Assembly: GCA_023055355.1 (NCBI GenBank)
Contig: JALJCS010000001.1
Location: 67,249,381 to 67,313,380, forward strand
Direction of reading: 5' to 3'
DNA from: Agelaius tricolor
Lineage: Eukaryota; Chordata; Aves; Passeriformes; Icteridae
Length of the DNA stretch: 64,000 nucleotides
Positions 32,466-45,419 of the stretch are shown here, one piece after another (the stretch's first letter is position 1; every line of letters starts with the position of its first letter). The position numbers and the translations under genes were made by a program. The notes under the pieces are model-generated. The model did not search any database. It was not told where the DNA came from and saw nothing but the letters and a program-made list of their open reading frames with translations.

Positions 32466-35400
32466 AGGCATCCTAACATGTGTACAATGGTGTGATAACT
32501 GGGGTGAAAAGTTAGCAATACAATGAACAATAGCCAGTAGGTAAAACAAAAGGAGTAGGCCTGACAAGCTTTGCCAAGAAATGGTGTTTGTGAAAAAAAG
32601 ATTTCAGAGGAGGCTTGCAACATTCCTTCACCTCACCCCCAACAAAATCCAGAGTGGTCTGGTAATCAAAGCATGACTTTACTATCAATGTCTATTTCTG
32701 AGATCAGTGAAGTGAACAAAGTAGTTATCTTGATCACTTGTTTAAAGCAGGAAGGATATACCTCATTAGTAGACCTGCAGCAAAATCTAACACAAAATAA
32801 AAAACAAGTCCATAAAGAAAAGTTGGTTATGTCTAGCAATAACAGAATTCAGATGATCAATTCATAAATTCCATTTTTGAGGGAAAGTAGTGGTTGAGAT
32901 GATTCTGCAAAGGCAATGGTTTAACACTGCCCTACTGAATAAGTATAATTAATAGGTTCTTTTAATTTCCTTGCTACTACACTATGACAGATTGAGATTA
33001 TGAGGGATTATACATTCCTATCACATAGCAAGTATCAGAATTCAAATATCTGTTTTTCCAGGATTAAATTCACCCTGTTAAAATTCATCATCAGAATCAG
33101 CAGGCAGTGATGTGTTACTTGAAACAATTTTAAGTTCTCTAGTTAGGAAACTAACTCCTTCACGAAAAGGAGTGTATCAAAGCAGATCAGAATATATGAG
33201 CACAAAACCGTTTCTATCCTATTTGGGAAAAAAATATAGTTATATCCTTTTATGCACATTCCTGTGCATAAGCTCACGCTCATAGAGAGAGTTGGCATTA
33301 TTGGGTGAATTTCAATCTTCAGAACAGAAGGATGAGATTCATAGATACTTGCTATCAAGAGATGCTGAAGTCCAGATTCTCAGATTTATTTATCCATGTA
33401 TTTCTGCTCAAAATGTCTGAGAACCTTCTCACACATTTAAAGGCCTCTACCTTTATAGAGCACAGACCTAGCTGTGCAGTGGTTACAGTGTATTCTGTAA
33501 TTGTAGTAATTATCTGCGGTTAAGAATTTAGTGAGAGAGATCAGAGGGTAGAGAAAAAAGAATATATAAACCATGGCTGATTCAGAAAGAATATCTCAGA
33601 TGGTTGAGAGAAAAAGACAGAAAGATATGTAAAATATGGCTGTGATACAGAAGGCAATAATCTCTCCCTTGATGTTTGTAGGACAAGGAGGGTTTTTTCA
33701 TTGCAGGTAAGACTTAGATCAGACTGCGAAAAAAATATTCTCACAGTTAACAATAAGAGCAAACTGCTGAAAACTTATAAACTTCACATTCCTGGGTGTT
33801 TCTGAAACAGACAGGACAAGCTTTTGTGAGGAATGACGTCAGTACTAATGATCCCACCATTGGGAAGGGGGTAAATGAACCAACCTTTGGATGTTGCTTT
33901 CTAGTCTTACTGTCTATAATTGCAATGATTTATGAGGCACAGAGCAGATCAGGTTCTACATTTGTGCCAATTTGTATAGCTGAGAAGTTGGCTTATTGTG
34001 TACCTAATTCTTTACCAGCCATTAATGTGAAGTTAATTATCCCTCTGTTCTTACATGTTAGATTGATTCGATATACAGAATGGTCTTCATATCCATTTTG
34101 GATAGCATTAAGGGAGTGCTTGCAATCTCCTTCCCACTTATTTTTGTTGAACTTCAACATGATGAAGAATTTGTCAGAATAGGCTTAGGTTTAGTCTTTG
34201 TGGGTGTGTTTGATGAAAGGAATATGATTTACAGAAGTTCAGCAGTTATTCTGTTATACTGCTTATGAAGAATACAACTGCTAGATTGCATTTCTTCACC
34301 TTAATTAACTTGTCTAACAAAAGATTATATTAAACAGGATGTATTTTTTTCAAGCTCTAGGTAACAAGATTGAACTCTTTGATGTAATGACAAAACACTG
34401 TTGAAATGGCAGAATTTTTGTTTTCCAGAGAGTTTTTATTAATATACTTTATCACTTGGTTTCTGCAATGCATCTGAATGTGTTCTGCATTCTGTATTTT
34501 ACACTGTTGGGAAGCATTTGTCTGGAGATTACATTTGAATTGGTTCTTGGAGGCTGCTACCACATCTCTGTGGTGCAAGGATGTAAGGAGTATTACTACA
34601 CACTTCTTGGTATCCTTAAACCATGTCTCAGCAGATACGGCACTGTCAATGAGTAATAAAATCCCAGGAGAGGTTGGTGTAAATGGCAGAACTGGAACAA
34701 TTCAGATAGGGTCCCATAAGGAATGAAAGTTAATAGTTCAATTCAAATTGAGATGGGTATAAAGGATCCCTTGTCCTTTTATTTGACTGTGGGTTTTACT
34801 CTAGTTTTGGTACACCAATCCAATGCTCGAGAGTATTCTGTATAGTATTAAAGTATGACAATTCTCCAGAACTCTGTTTCAGCTAATAAGAATTTTGTCA
34901 AAAATTTTTGAATAGAGCATTGAAGGCTTTCTTCATCTTTAACTTCAAGGTTAGAGTCTATACCACTTTTGGTGCCAGACAATAATCCAGAGAAAGGAGC
35001 TATTCTCTGAGTGCTGATCTTTGAGGCAGCCTGGACAACTAACTTAGGTTTGGCTTATCACCTAGGTTGAATGAGATAAATGTGAGGGTCAGGATACTAA
35101 TAGACAACCTCAACCTGATGTCACTCTCTCCACCCCTCATAGAAGAACGATTAAGAGCAAACTTGTAGCTGTGCTTCAGCTGTGAAAAATTATCTGGTAC
35201 TGGAGAACCAGATAATTTTGGAGAGAAGAGCTTTTCTTCCACATTATTATTGCTATGGATAGAGTTTGGGGACTCTATCAGAGGATTGTGGTGGTGATGG
35301 TGTTTATGTGTTCTGTTTATCTTTCTCTTTTCTTATCATAGGCACACCTTACACCTAGGGCTGCCCTGTCAGGTCAGAAGAATCACCTTTGGATCTGGGA

Positions 35401-38400
35401 GGAAGAATCAAAGAAGATTAAAAACACTGAAGAACATTCTCAGCTACTCCGTGGCAGACACTCCCAATTGGGAAGTGTGCAAATGGCAAAGTGAAACCTC
35501 AAAGTACCAGTAGGCTTTCATTCACTAGACTCTATCAGTTAAAAATCAGTTTGCTAGTCCAGACAGGGTGGTCAGAAAAGAGACCACAGACTACCAGCCA
35601 CTAAGTGCACCGACAATTAAGCCTATATCCCCATCCATGTCATAGAGCAGCCAAGCTTTATTTCCTCAGGATGGCCCCTCAGGGAGGCTGCCAGTCCCTT
35701 TCATGAGCCAGCAGGTTTCCACTGAGACACCTTCTGGAGTAGACTGTGTTGACTTACAGGCAGGTCTCCTAAAAGGGTGGAACCCAAGAAATGTTTGCCA
35801 CTTCTCAGCCTGCAAGAAAACACTATGCATCCTTGTTGGAGTCCGTTCATCCTTTCCCGAGAAGCATTCTGCAGATGGTGGAAGGAAAGCTTGGAAGGGC
35901 TCACAATGCATTGCAGCTCTTAAGCTGACTAGATGAGGGGAAACAGAAGAAGCAGGAGAAATATGATACACTCTTAGGGCCAAGTCTCATCCCTAAAGCT
36001 ATCTTAATATCTTCTCTATCTTCCATTGGACTTGAATGCAAGTACATTTCTAGGGACAAGTCATAAATGCTATTGCTTACCTTGAACATAAAGATTGTTA
36101 GAATTGGTTTGCCAAAAACCCCAACATAAAAAAAGATACAACAAGATAGCAGAATCTTCTTTACTATGTTGATATAATCACAACTCTTTTCTGTTTTAAG
36201 GACTAAGTGAGAGTAATCTGTGTTTTCATTCCTCTTGTCTTTCCTTTCTGGAGAGGCCACAAGAAAGCCTGAACATGTATGATTTTAGACCCATTCTAAT
36301 GGGGGCCCATTCCATGCCTTTAAAAGCATTGTGGCTAAATTGAGTTTGCCCTGTTGAAATAAGGTGTCCTATATGAATATATTCTCCAGATACAGGCTCC
36401 ATTTAATCTCAGTAGGCATGAAGGAATTATGGCCTTTTCATACTCGAAAGAACAAAAAGTCTCATAAGAAATAGACTGCAAGCAGGAGTTCAATGCCTAT
36501 TTCAATGCCTATTTTCTTCCTAAAAGCCTTTTAATGCAAGGGCATCATTTCTGCTTTCTTTTGACAACAAGAAAGTGCTTTCTTAGTAATGAAAACTGTA
36601 ATTTTCTTTTACAGTGGATAATATGTATCTGTTAGCTTAAATCGATACCTGTGAAAACCTGCAGAAATTAAATTCCCCCTACTGCACCTAGGTGGACCTA
36701 GCAGCAGCTTTTTGTGGGAGTAGGTGGTAAGGTTCATATGCTGGAAGATAATGGACAAGAAGATGTAAGAATGGAAGAAGGATGTAAGATAGGGCAGCTA
36801 CACTTGGCTCATCAGGGGAATAAGAAGGGAATCTGAAAAATCTCTAGGCAGGCATTGGTCATGGTCCAATAATTTTGTATGCTATGATGCAATAGTAGAA
36901 TGGCAAACAGATGGCAGAGGTGTTAGTAAGACCTTGGAAATGTCTTTCCTCCTTCCCCTTATGGACAGAATCAGCCTCCCTCAGGGTGATGCAGAAAGGT
37001 AAAGGTGGAATGCAAAGAAAAAATGCCTTTTGTTTGATACAGTTTTTGGATCCTCAACTCCTTTGCATGCATTAGAGTGCTCTGTGTGTTTTGGTTACAA
37101 GTGTTTACTGTGTGGGAAACAGGAGAAAGCAATTATCTTCCCAGGTGAAGCAAGCTTTCCCTCCGGACATCAAAACAAAGAAGGCAGTCTTCCTCACCTT
37201 ATCAGTATCCATGCAGTATATTGCAAGAGTAGCATGGGGAAAGATATATGTGAACTCTGAAATATGCAGATGTTTTGCCTTTGCCCTTGCCCTCTAAAAC
37301 TGGTCTAACTGTGTAATTTGATTTTTTTTAGAGTCAGAATAGAATCAAAGAATGCTTTCAAACCTCTCTAGCAAATACTGGATCAGAGTCTCTTATCAGC
37401 CTTCTGGTGCAATTGACTTCCCTACTTTGGGGATGTGCTGATGTTTAGGATGTCACAGACGAGCAAGAGAAGTAGACCATGCAGTATTTGGTTTTTTACA
37501 CTCCACAGCAATGGACTTCCTGATACAATTGTTGCCCTGCAGTTTCTTTTCATGTCTGGTATAGATGTAATCCAAAGGCTGATACTGGATCAATTCAGGA
37601 TTGAGTTTACATGTAGAAGTAGGACTGATGCAATCAGTCTCCCTTTGTTTCAGAACACAGACAAATTGGCTTTTTGCTCTTGGACATTTGTAGCTTCCTG
37701 CAGCTTTGAGTCTGGAGTTGCGGAGATACAAAAGGTCGAGATGTGATTTCCTACGAGGGTGCCATTGTGCAGGAATACAGTTTAGTATGCCTGGGATGAG
37801 GTGCAAGGCTGGTGCTTGCACTTAAGAGAGGAAGTAATCAGATAAAATTACCAGGTTATCTACACAACAGGATGTAGTTTTGTGGGAACTAGCTTCTTGC
37901 TGTTTTCTCCTACTCTATATTGTATCTCTCCCCCCGTGTTGTTAATATTGCTAGGATGAGCCTGCTGGTGCATCAGCATCAGAGGTGGACAAGGGGGTAC
38001 ACCAGGCTTGTTATTACAATGAAAGAGGTTGTAAAGTACAGCATGACATAGAGGAACCCAGATGTATGTGATTACTAGAAGGGCTTAAATGTTATATGTC
38101 TGGCATATACCTGGGCTTGGGGATCTAGTATTATCCCTAAAATCCCACACCTGTGTATGCAAATCCCATAGAGGGGCCATGCATGAACTATCCTAGAGCT
38201 ACTTTGTGAATGCAGACAGCTGCTCCAGGCTGAGTCTCCATCACTGCTGTCACAGCAGTGCTCTAGCAGATGAACAGGAATGTGTCCATACAGGCTCTGA
38301 GCTGTCTGAGTGCACGTGTGTGCCTGTTTTGCCTTCAGGAATGCATGTTCAACTCCCTTTGGCTTCAAAGGAATTAGGTGCTTAAACATTTAGTATAATC

Positions 38401-39956
38401 AGAACCTTGAGCTCTTTCCTACCACATATGAAATGTGAGTTCAAAAGTGAATTTACTAAGATTACCCTTAGCACAGTGTTTAATATCCTTTTTCCTTGTG
38501 TCTTTTCATTGCACCATAGGATTATTTTTTGAGCACCAATGAGGATACTATGCTTTTCTTGTGCTTATTCAAAATTTATTTAGACCACCTGTTTGGAGGT
38601 GTTTTATTGAAAAACAAAAAAAGTATTTACTCTACTTTAGACATGTTTTTATATATGTCATACTTATTTACAGTATAGAGATAAAAATGTCTCTTGGAAA
38701 AATAAAGATCAAGTAATAGTGGAAAACTTATATGCTTTTTTCATAATTGTTATTTTTGCACCTACAGGTAATTTAACATCCTCTCTACCAATACCTTCAT
38801 TTTCTATATTCAGTGCATCACATCTTAGATTAATAATGGCACTGGCCAAAAGAAGGGTGCAATATTTTTTATCTCAATGTCAAATTCTATTTGGGAAAAA
38901 GAGCGTGTAGTTACTTACTTGAATTACACGGAAAACCTACTGTTGTAGCAACTCAAGCAATCTAAATTGTTAATATTCATATAGGAACATAAGAACACGA
39001 GATTAATTCTTTGCTAGCATGTAAGAATGAAAATGGTAAATGTTGCTGTCGATAAAAACAATACAAGTGAACTTGTGTTGTTATTAAAAATTGTCAATTG
39101 TTATTAATTTTTTTGTGATAAAATAAGTGTTGATTTTAATGAAATGATTTGATTTTTTCCTCTGGGGAAAATATTGGTTGGATTATATTGTCCTAATTAT
39201 AAATAAAAGAAAAGAATTACTAGTAGCATAATCATTACTTTATATTTTTAATTACTTCTGCTTTTTTTCTTTGGGTTATGCAATATGAGCTATAATTCAT
39301 TACATCAAGACATTCCAACATCTCTGAAAATGTTGTAAATAAATGCCCATAATGAAAACCTCACGGATACTGTGTAATGGACTTTATTGTAAGAGAAAAG
39401 GAAATATATTTATGGTGTTGGATTTTAACCACCAGGACCACTAGCCTTGAAAAATATGGTAAGAAAACCAGATAAGTTTCTTGGAAAATGAACTACTGAT
39501 TATACTTTAAGCTTTTCAAAGGCACCTATGCTGAACTGTCCTTGGACTGGAAAAATTATAAAGGCTATTTCACAGAACACATTCTTAACCTAGCTACTGG
39601 TGACTGAACACTGAAACGACAGCTGCTGTCATGTCCACTGACATAGGTGACTCACTGCACACATGATTTTCATTATTTGTGCATCTACTCCTTCCCCCTG
39701 AAGTGACTGGGCTCCTTTGGTGATATATGGGCAATGCCAGCCTGCATGTCATTCCATGCTGATAATATCAGGGATAAATAAGAATATTCACTTCCTACAG
39801 TTCTTTTCTTAAATTTGCATTCCTAATGAAGGGCTAAATCCAGCATATATTTTACCTAACTGGGTAATATGTTAACCATTGGAAGGACATAAGCGTGATT
39901 TTAGAGCCATCAAAGCAGAAGTCCTGCATCCCTTTCTGAACAAAAGTGGTTATTCT

Positions 39957-40885
39957 CAGAACTGCAGAATGGTTGAGGTTGGGAGAGACCTCAGAAGACT
40001 GTCTGGTCCTACTCCCCTGCTCAAGTACGGCCACTTATTGCTGGTTGCCCAGGACTGTGTCCAGATGGCTCCTTAAATATATCCAAGGAGGGCCACAACA
40101 TCTATGGAAAAACTGGGCCAATGCTCAGCCACCCTCATAATAAAAGCGTGCATCCTGGTGTTCAGATGGAACCTCCTTTGCTGCAGTGTGTGGCCACAGG
40201 CTCTGGTTCTGTCCCTGGGCACCACTGAAATGACCCTGGCTCCACCCTCTTTCCTCCCTCTCTGCAGGTATTTACACCTATTGATAAGGTCCTCTCTGAG
40301 CCTCCTCTTCTCCAGGCTGAACAGTCCCAGTTCTTTCAGCCTTTCCTCCTATGAGAAGGTCTTTCATCCTAATGGCCCTTTCTCTGGGCTCTCTCCAGGA
40401 ACTCTGTATCTCTCCTGGGCTAAGGACCCCAGAACTGGCCACAACAGTCCAGGTGTGCACTCAACAGCACAGAACAGAGGGGAAGGATCACCTCCCTTGA
40501 CCTTTTGGCAATACTTTGTCTAATGCAAACCAGGATACCACTGTGTCTTTTTGCAGCAAGGATACTTGGCCTGCTCATAGCCAGTTTGGCATCATCCAGG
40601 ATCCCCAGGTCCTTTTCCCACAAATTGCTTTCCCAACAGGGTTATCCCCAGCATAAATTGATGTCTGGGGCTGTTTGTCCCCAGATACAAGACTTTATAC
40701 TTCTCCTTGTTAAACTGCCTGAGGTTTCTGTCAACCCATTTCTTCAGACTATTGAGCTCCTTCTGGACAGCAGCATGACCCTCTGGCACATGGTTGCTCC
40801 TCCCAGCTTTGTACACTCATCAAACTGACCTGTTTTCTAGATCATGGATAAAGATGCTGAATGGTACCAAACCCAGTACTGGATA
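39957..40885 (-). mobile_element. CR1 LINE fragment with decayed reverse transcriptase
   Basis: This is a CR1 non-LTR retrotransposon in minus orientation. The minus-strand frame at 40592-40816 encodes the reverse-transcriptase C-terminal region (VPEGHAAVQKELNSLKKW, then NKEKYKVLYLG and SPRHQFMLG). The frame at 40420-40623 continues with KDLGILDDAKLAMS, RQSIAKRSREVILPL and QFWGP. The two frames do not join in phase, so there is at least one frameshift near 40600. The sequence complementary to gatcatggataaagatgctg at the high-coordinate end matches the CR1 motif NIFINDL. Downstream (39957-40300) lies the terminal CR1 sequence, including the complement of gttgggagagacctcag. It is a dead 5'-truncated copy; the canonical tail repeats are not visible. 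Confidence 0.92.
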
Positions 40886-41010
40886 TTTATCCCAATTACC
40901 ATGATCAATTCAGAGATTATCAAAAGTGGTGTCACAGTGACATAAGATAGCCTCAGCACTCATGGGTGCATCCTATCAGGGTCTGGGAAATCCAGGGTCC
41001 TTAAAAAAAC

Positions 41011-41060
41011 CTATTGTCATTATATTACAAAGGTTCTATTGTCATTACATTGCAAGGGTT
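41011..41060. repeat. 25-bp tandem duplication
   Basis: Two adjacent 25-base units, 41011-41035 and 41036-41060, both begin CTATTGTCATTA and end GGTT. They differ at three positions, all transitions. They lie at one edge of the probable LTR. Confidence 0.9.
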
Positions 41061-41330
41061 CCATATTGTTAGAGTTCTGTACCTCCTTGATGTTTCTTGT
41101 AGGCAGCTCCTCTAGGCACTGACTCTTCCTTGTCCTCATAGCAGCCAGCTGACTCCAGTTTTCCTCAACCAACCAATCCACTCTTTTATAACACTCTTCT
41201 GATTGGCTACAGCTGTGGCCTGTTAAAATCAGGCCTGCTCCTAATCTTTAATAATTGGCTCAGCTGCAACTCTTTAGGGGGTAAGAGTATATTCTATACT
41301 GCTGTCATTTACCATACTGCATCCCCCTAC
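41011..41330 (-). mobile_element. Probable solo LTR, minus orientation
   Basis: Read on the minus strand this segment has retroviral promoter architecture: CCAAT-type motifs (AGCCAATC, complement of 41201-41208), then a TATAAAAG box (complement of 41183-41190), then transcribed sequence ending in the duplicated 25-base unit. TG...CA termini are plausible (TGCAGTATGG to AATGACA), but no clean 5-6 bp target duplication flanks it, so its ends are approximate. It sits about 125 bases beyond the CR1 fragment. I believe it is an avian endogenous retroviral LTR but cannot name the family; an unrelated promoter-like sequence remains possible. Confidence 0.5.
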
Positions 41331-43860
41331 AAAAACCTACAAATATTTTTGACCTGTGTGTCTGTAAATTATCTCATTTTAGTTTTAAAGTGAAATATAA
41401 TATTAACCATGCTCTTTTTCCTTTTAATTTGAAACATCTATGTTCTTGTCTCTATCCCAAACCCACAATATCTTCCTGGCACTATACCGTATGCTCACAC
41501 ATCCCAAAGCTGACCATGAAGTGAGCAACATGATGAGAGCAGTGTAAGCTATAAAGTTCTGCTGCTTTATCAGGATTAAGAGCAATTATCATGTTCAAGT
41601 GGAACTTCAAGAAAAGGACACATAAACAGTATGCTTTGGTTTTCATGCTTCAAAATATCCTCCCTACCCCTCCTCCAGGTACCAAGAGCTCAGTAATTCA
41701 TCTTAATGTCCCCATTGCTTACCATAATTATAGATAACACAGTTGACCTTGCAGTGTGTTTTAGTCACCAAATTCTACTTTAATTATTACTATACAAAAT
41801 TCTTTCTTGGTAAAGGCCACTTTCCCTCTGGGTCTGACCTATGCCTCTTTAAGCATTTTTCCTATGTGGGCAGAAATTACAGGTACAGAAATATAGCTAT
41901 TTTCCTCTTTAGATTCACTAAGCCATTAGAAAAATGTTTGAGTTCAACCACAATTTCTTAAGGTTATTTAATATTATAGGTTATTTATAGTTTTTCTATT
42001 GCTGTGGCTCAACATGTTGTTCTTATTACCTAAAACAGTAAACAGTGTAGTCTGGAAACCACAAAAACTGAAAGAACAGTGAATTGTAGATGAATGGCTG
42101 TGCCAGAATCTTTGAGAACAAAGTCACAGGAACATCTCAGAGTTGACTACAGCCTAGATTTCAGATGTGAAAGCATGGGTAGATCAGATCCATCTTAGCA
42201 TTTTCCTTTGTTGAATTCTCAGGTATATCAGAAATTGTTTTGCTGTTTCTCCTGAAAGCTTACATTAACATTCTTCTCATTTCTGGAAATATTTTTTCTT
42301 ATATTTGATTTCTTAAATAGTGAAATTTTAAAATACAGGACCTTGGTCTTTGATTCTGTGGAAGATAAACTTCTTTAGGAAGAGATAATTGTTAGAAAAC
42401 TGGACTTTCTCTTGTAGAGAATTTTTTTAATGCTTACCAAACTAATCCATTCATTGAAAAATAATGAAAAATAATTCAAAACCATGAAGGACCTTGACTT
42501 TTGTGGATTTGAACTCCTATAGCAGGAAGTCCCTAAGGCAAGAAACCAGCTCTATTACATAGAGTTAGTACAATATAAAATATAAATATAAAATATAAAT
42601 ATAAAATATTTATAATATAAAATATAAAATATTGTGATAAAAGCCAATAAAATATTAGCAACCCAAACCTCTATTTCTGCATTTTTTTGAAGATTTGACA
42701 CCTCTATTGCTGAACAATTTCACTCTCCTCCAGGCCAGAAAATTGTCTATTATGACCTACATATTTATATATTGACCTATATTATACTACACTGCATAAA
42801 AACACACTGTGTGCTGTGTTGTTTCCACATAGGAAATTTGAAGGTCACCTGGAAATGTTTAATGTGGTTTTTAGTCTTTTTCTTAAAAAAAACCAAAAAT
42901 CCATACCAAATCAGCCAATCAACCAAACTTAATGCCTTCTTTCTCATCAGTGCTCCTCCTCTCCTCCCCTTCCCTCCATGTTTCTCATATCTAAATATAG
43001 TTCATGGATTTCTGGCTCTCTGGGGTAATCTCTAACAGCTGGACAACTAGACAGAAGAAAAAAAAAAGATAGAGAAGAACAAGAAAGGGTAAGAGTAAAG
43101 TTACTTGTGGACAGCTTTCTTCAATAATTGATTATTTTCTGTAGTTTCTGCAGATGTGCTGGTTATTTGACCAGCATGGTGTGTCTGTTGCCATAATAAA
43201 CTAATTGAGCATTTGGATGGCAATGGCCCACGGCTGTGTGTAGTATGACAAGTTTCACCACCTGGTCTGTCTGCAGTTTCCACTGTGCTCACATGGGAAT
43301 TTTGAATCTGCTCAATCTCCATTCATCTGTGACCCTCTTTATGGATTTTCGCATGTGTGATCCCTGCCCCAGGGGAGACAGTTTGCTTCAGAAAATTGTC
43401 CTGTAGGTAAAAGCAATAGGCCATCCATTACCCTCTTCCTTCCACTCTCAGGTTAATGACTATATAAAATATTAAACGGGGTTCCATCTCCAGAGTGTCT
43501 GTGTAAGTGATTTTACATTATCTCATTCAGCCCCTCTCTGATTTCTTCTAAAGCGTGTTGCTTCTTTCTAGAATAACTCTAGCAGTGAAAACCATGATTG
43601 ATTTGACAACCATTAACAGAATGTTTAGTACTAACCTTCCTTATCAGGGAGAGAAGAAGGTGAAAATGGAAAGAGGAAAACAGGAATATATGATGTGAAA
43701 TTGATTTCCCTTATTTAAAATGTTATTTAATATAGTTTCTACAAGTTATTAACAAGTAGGCAAGGACTGCAGCTTTGCTTAAAGGGATGAGTGAGAAATA
43801 AATAGAACCTATTCTACCAACTGGAATTAAATTTCATAAGCAAATTGTTTGGTTAGCAAA
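41331..43860. other. Intergenic DNA, no gene seen
   Basis: AT-rich sequence with a TATAAAATA low-complexity block at 42572-42633. No coding exon, RNA gene or mobile element is recognised. The open frames on either strand (up to 87 codons) look random. Confidence 0.55.
42572..42633. repeat. (TATAAAA)n-type low-complexity repeat
   Basis: About 60 bases of irregular aatataaaatataaat units, nearly all A and T. Confidence 0.85.
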
Positions 43861-44180
43861 TCACAGAATCATAGAATACTTCTGGTTAGAAAAGCCCTTT
43901 AAGATCATTGAGTCCAACCATTAATCTGCCAAGTCTACCACTATACCATGTCCCCAGATGCCACATCCACACATTTTTAGAATTTCTCCAGGGACAACCA
44001 CTTCCCTGGGCTCAATGCGTCACTATAGTTTTGGTGAAGCAATTTTTCCTAATAGCAATTTAAGCTTCTCCTGGTGCTTCTTGAGGCTGTTTCCTCTTGT
44101 CTAATCACTTGTCAAATTGGAGAAAAGACTGAGCAGCCCCTTGCTCCAACTTCTATTTAGGCAGTTGTAGAGAATGATTA
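43861..44180 (-). mobile_element. CR1 LINE 3' fragment, antisense
   Basis: On the + strand it begins TCACAGAATCATAGAAT, the complement of the CR1 terminal repeats. It continues with complements of the usual CR1 end: gatcattgagtccaacca, ccaccacttccctggg-like sequence, and cttgaggctgtttcctcttg. It is a 5'-truncated copy in minus orientation. Its inner boundary near 44180 is approximate, and a second CR1-type tail in the opposite orientation lies just beyond it. Confidence 0.88.
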
Positions 44181-44189
44181 AGCTGACCA

Positions 44190-44206
44190 TTCTGTGATTC
44201 TGTGAT
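44190..44206 (+). repeat. CR1-like tail repeat, sense orientation
   Basis: TTCTGTGATTCTGTGAT matches the CR1 3'-terminal octamer repeat read in the sense direction. It sits a few bases beyond the antisense CR1 fragment, so the two tails are inverted relative to each other. Confidence 0.6.
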
Positions 44207-44666
44207 CTTATGTGCTGCTAACCTAGGAGTTGACTAAATACCAGGAAAAACTGCAGCATAATATAGCCCAGCCCCTGAGGAAAAGCCTTGGAAATTCACA
44301 CCAGAAAAATCAGCATCTATTTTGGTATATAACTTGTGATACTGTAGAGATTTTATTATATATGAAGGTCCGTGTTTGGATATTACCAACTTCTAAAAAT
44401 TTTACCCAAACAATGAAGAAGAGATCTCAGATTCTGCTTTAAAATGTACCCTCTAAATCCTTCTGAAGTGTTCATTGAGCATTGCAAAAGAAAAAGCAAT
44501 CCTACTATCTGTATCTGTAAAAACGTTATCAAATGCCTCCACTTCCACTAGAAACATTTAGCAGGGGTAGTCAGTCTGAAAATGAACACTTTAGTGGTGT
44601 AAATCTTGATTTATAATGTTAGAAAGAAGTGAGCCAAGAGGGTTGCATTTGAAATGCACTGAAACT

Positions 44667-44720
44667 AGAGTAAATGCTAGTAAATGCTAGAGTAAATGCT
44701 AGTAAATGTTAGAATAAATT
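44667..44720. repeat. Short tandem repeat, 22-bp period
   Basis: Units of AGAGTAAATGCT and AGTAAATGCT alternate, giving about two and a half copies of a 22-base period, with decay in the last units. Confidence 0.85.
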
Positions 44721-44998
44721 CTCTGCTTATCAGTAAGTAGTCACAACTGTATAACCAGCTACAGAGATGTTGAATGTTTGAGATTTTTTCATATTAGTCT
44801 CTGATGGAAACCAGAGAGTTCTGCACCTCTTTCTGTGAGCAGAAGGTGTCAATGTATCTTTTTGCTGTCTTGACCTTCTCTTCTGGTTTAAGCAAGTACA
44901 GTGAGCACAGCTCTAAAGCACAGACCCAGTTCCCAGTTTGCAGAGTTACAAACCCAATGAATGACTGGAAGTTGAAAACAGACCCTGACCCAAGAACC

Positions 44999-45028
44999 AA
45001 AAAAAAAAAAAAGAAAAAAAAGAAAAAA
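44999..45028. repeat. A-rich tract with G interruptions
   Basis: About 30 bases of A broken by single G residues. It may be a simple repeat or an old retroposon tail. Confidence 0.8.
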
Positions 45029-45419
45029 GGCCAGATAGCTGTGAGGAATCCAGTGTGAAACAAGTTCCTTTGATTTCATTACTCCACTCTGTTACTGCTC
45101 ATCAATTCCCAGTGTTGCCCTCAGCAGCAGGTTATCTCATAGCTGGCTGAATGTGCAATCTCTGTGTGGCTCCTGGCACTCTCTGCTCTAGGCTGAACCC
45201 CATAGATCAGGAATAAGGTGCACTGATGGGACTGTCGAACACAAAAACTCTGTGATGGATCTTCACCGCTCTAAACCTAATAAAACAATTGCTGCAGAGC
45301 AAACTTAATTTTCAGTTTCCTTTCTGTTTTCACCATTTAATCATAGCTAAGTAAAAATGTGTCACATAGTTTTTATTTGTAATGTATTCTTGAATCTATG
45401 TGAATTTAATGAAACAAAG

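Larger units (their letters stand above)
19876..39956. other. AT-rich intergenic desert, no gene seen
   Basis: Twenty kilobases without a supportable gene. The longest open frames (129-133 codons near 22767 and 23556, 128 codons near 33796) contain no recognisable domain and have no splice or promoter context. The stretch 24480-26700 is strongly AT-rich. Simple repeats are the (ATA)n tract at 28138-28181 and AT-rich low-complexity sequence at 32407-32465. Small local duplications occur at 22259-22296, 26091-26177 and 36490-36515. No mobile element is recognisable, though old diverged copies could be missed by eye. Confidence 0.55.

Noticed and set aside
33796..34182. 128-codon open frame with hydrophobic stretches
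   Set aside because: It has no recognisable family and no flanking exon signals; the hydrophobicity reflects T-rich DNA.
40104..40523. 139-codon + strand open frame
   Set aside because: It is the antisense of the CR1 reverse-transcriptase fragment, which reads on the minus strand.
41002..41350. Near-match AAAACCTAT / AAAACCTAC around the probable LTR as a target duplication
   Set aside because: It would be a 9-bp duplication with one mismatch, unlike the usual 4-6 bp, and A-rich sequence makes chance similarity likely.
44794..45079. Frames with long Phe or Lys runs
   Set aside because: They are translations of the A-rich tract at 44999-45028.
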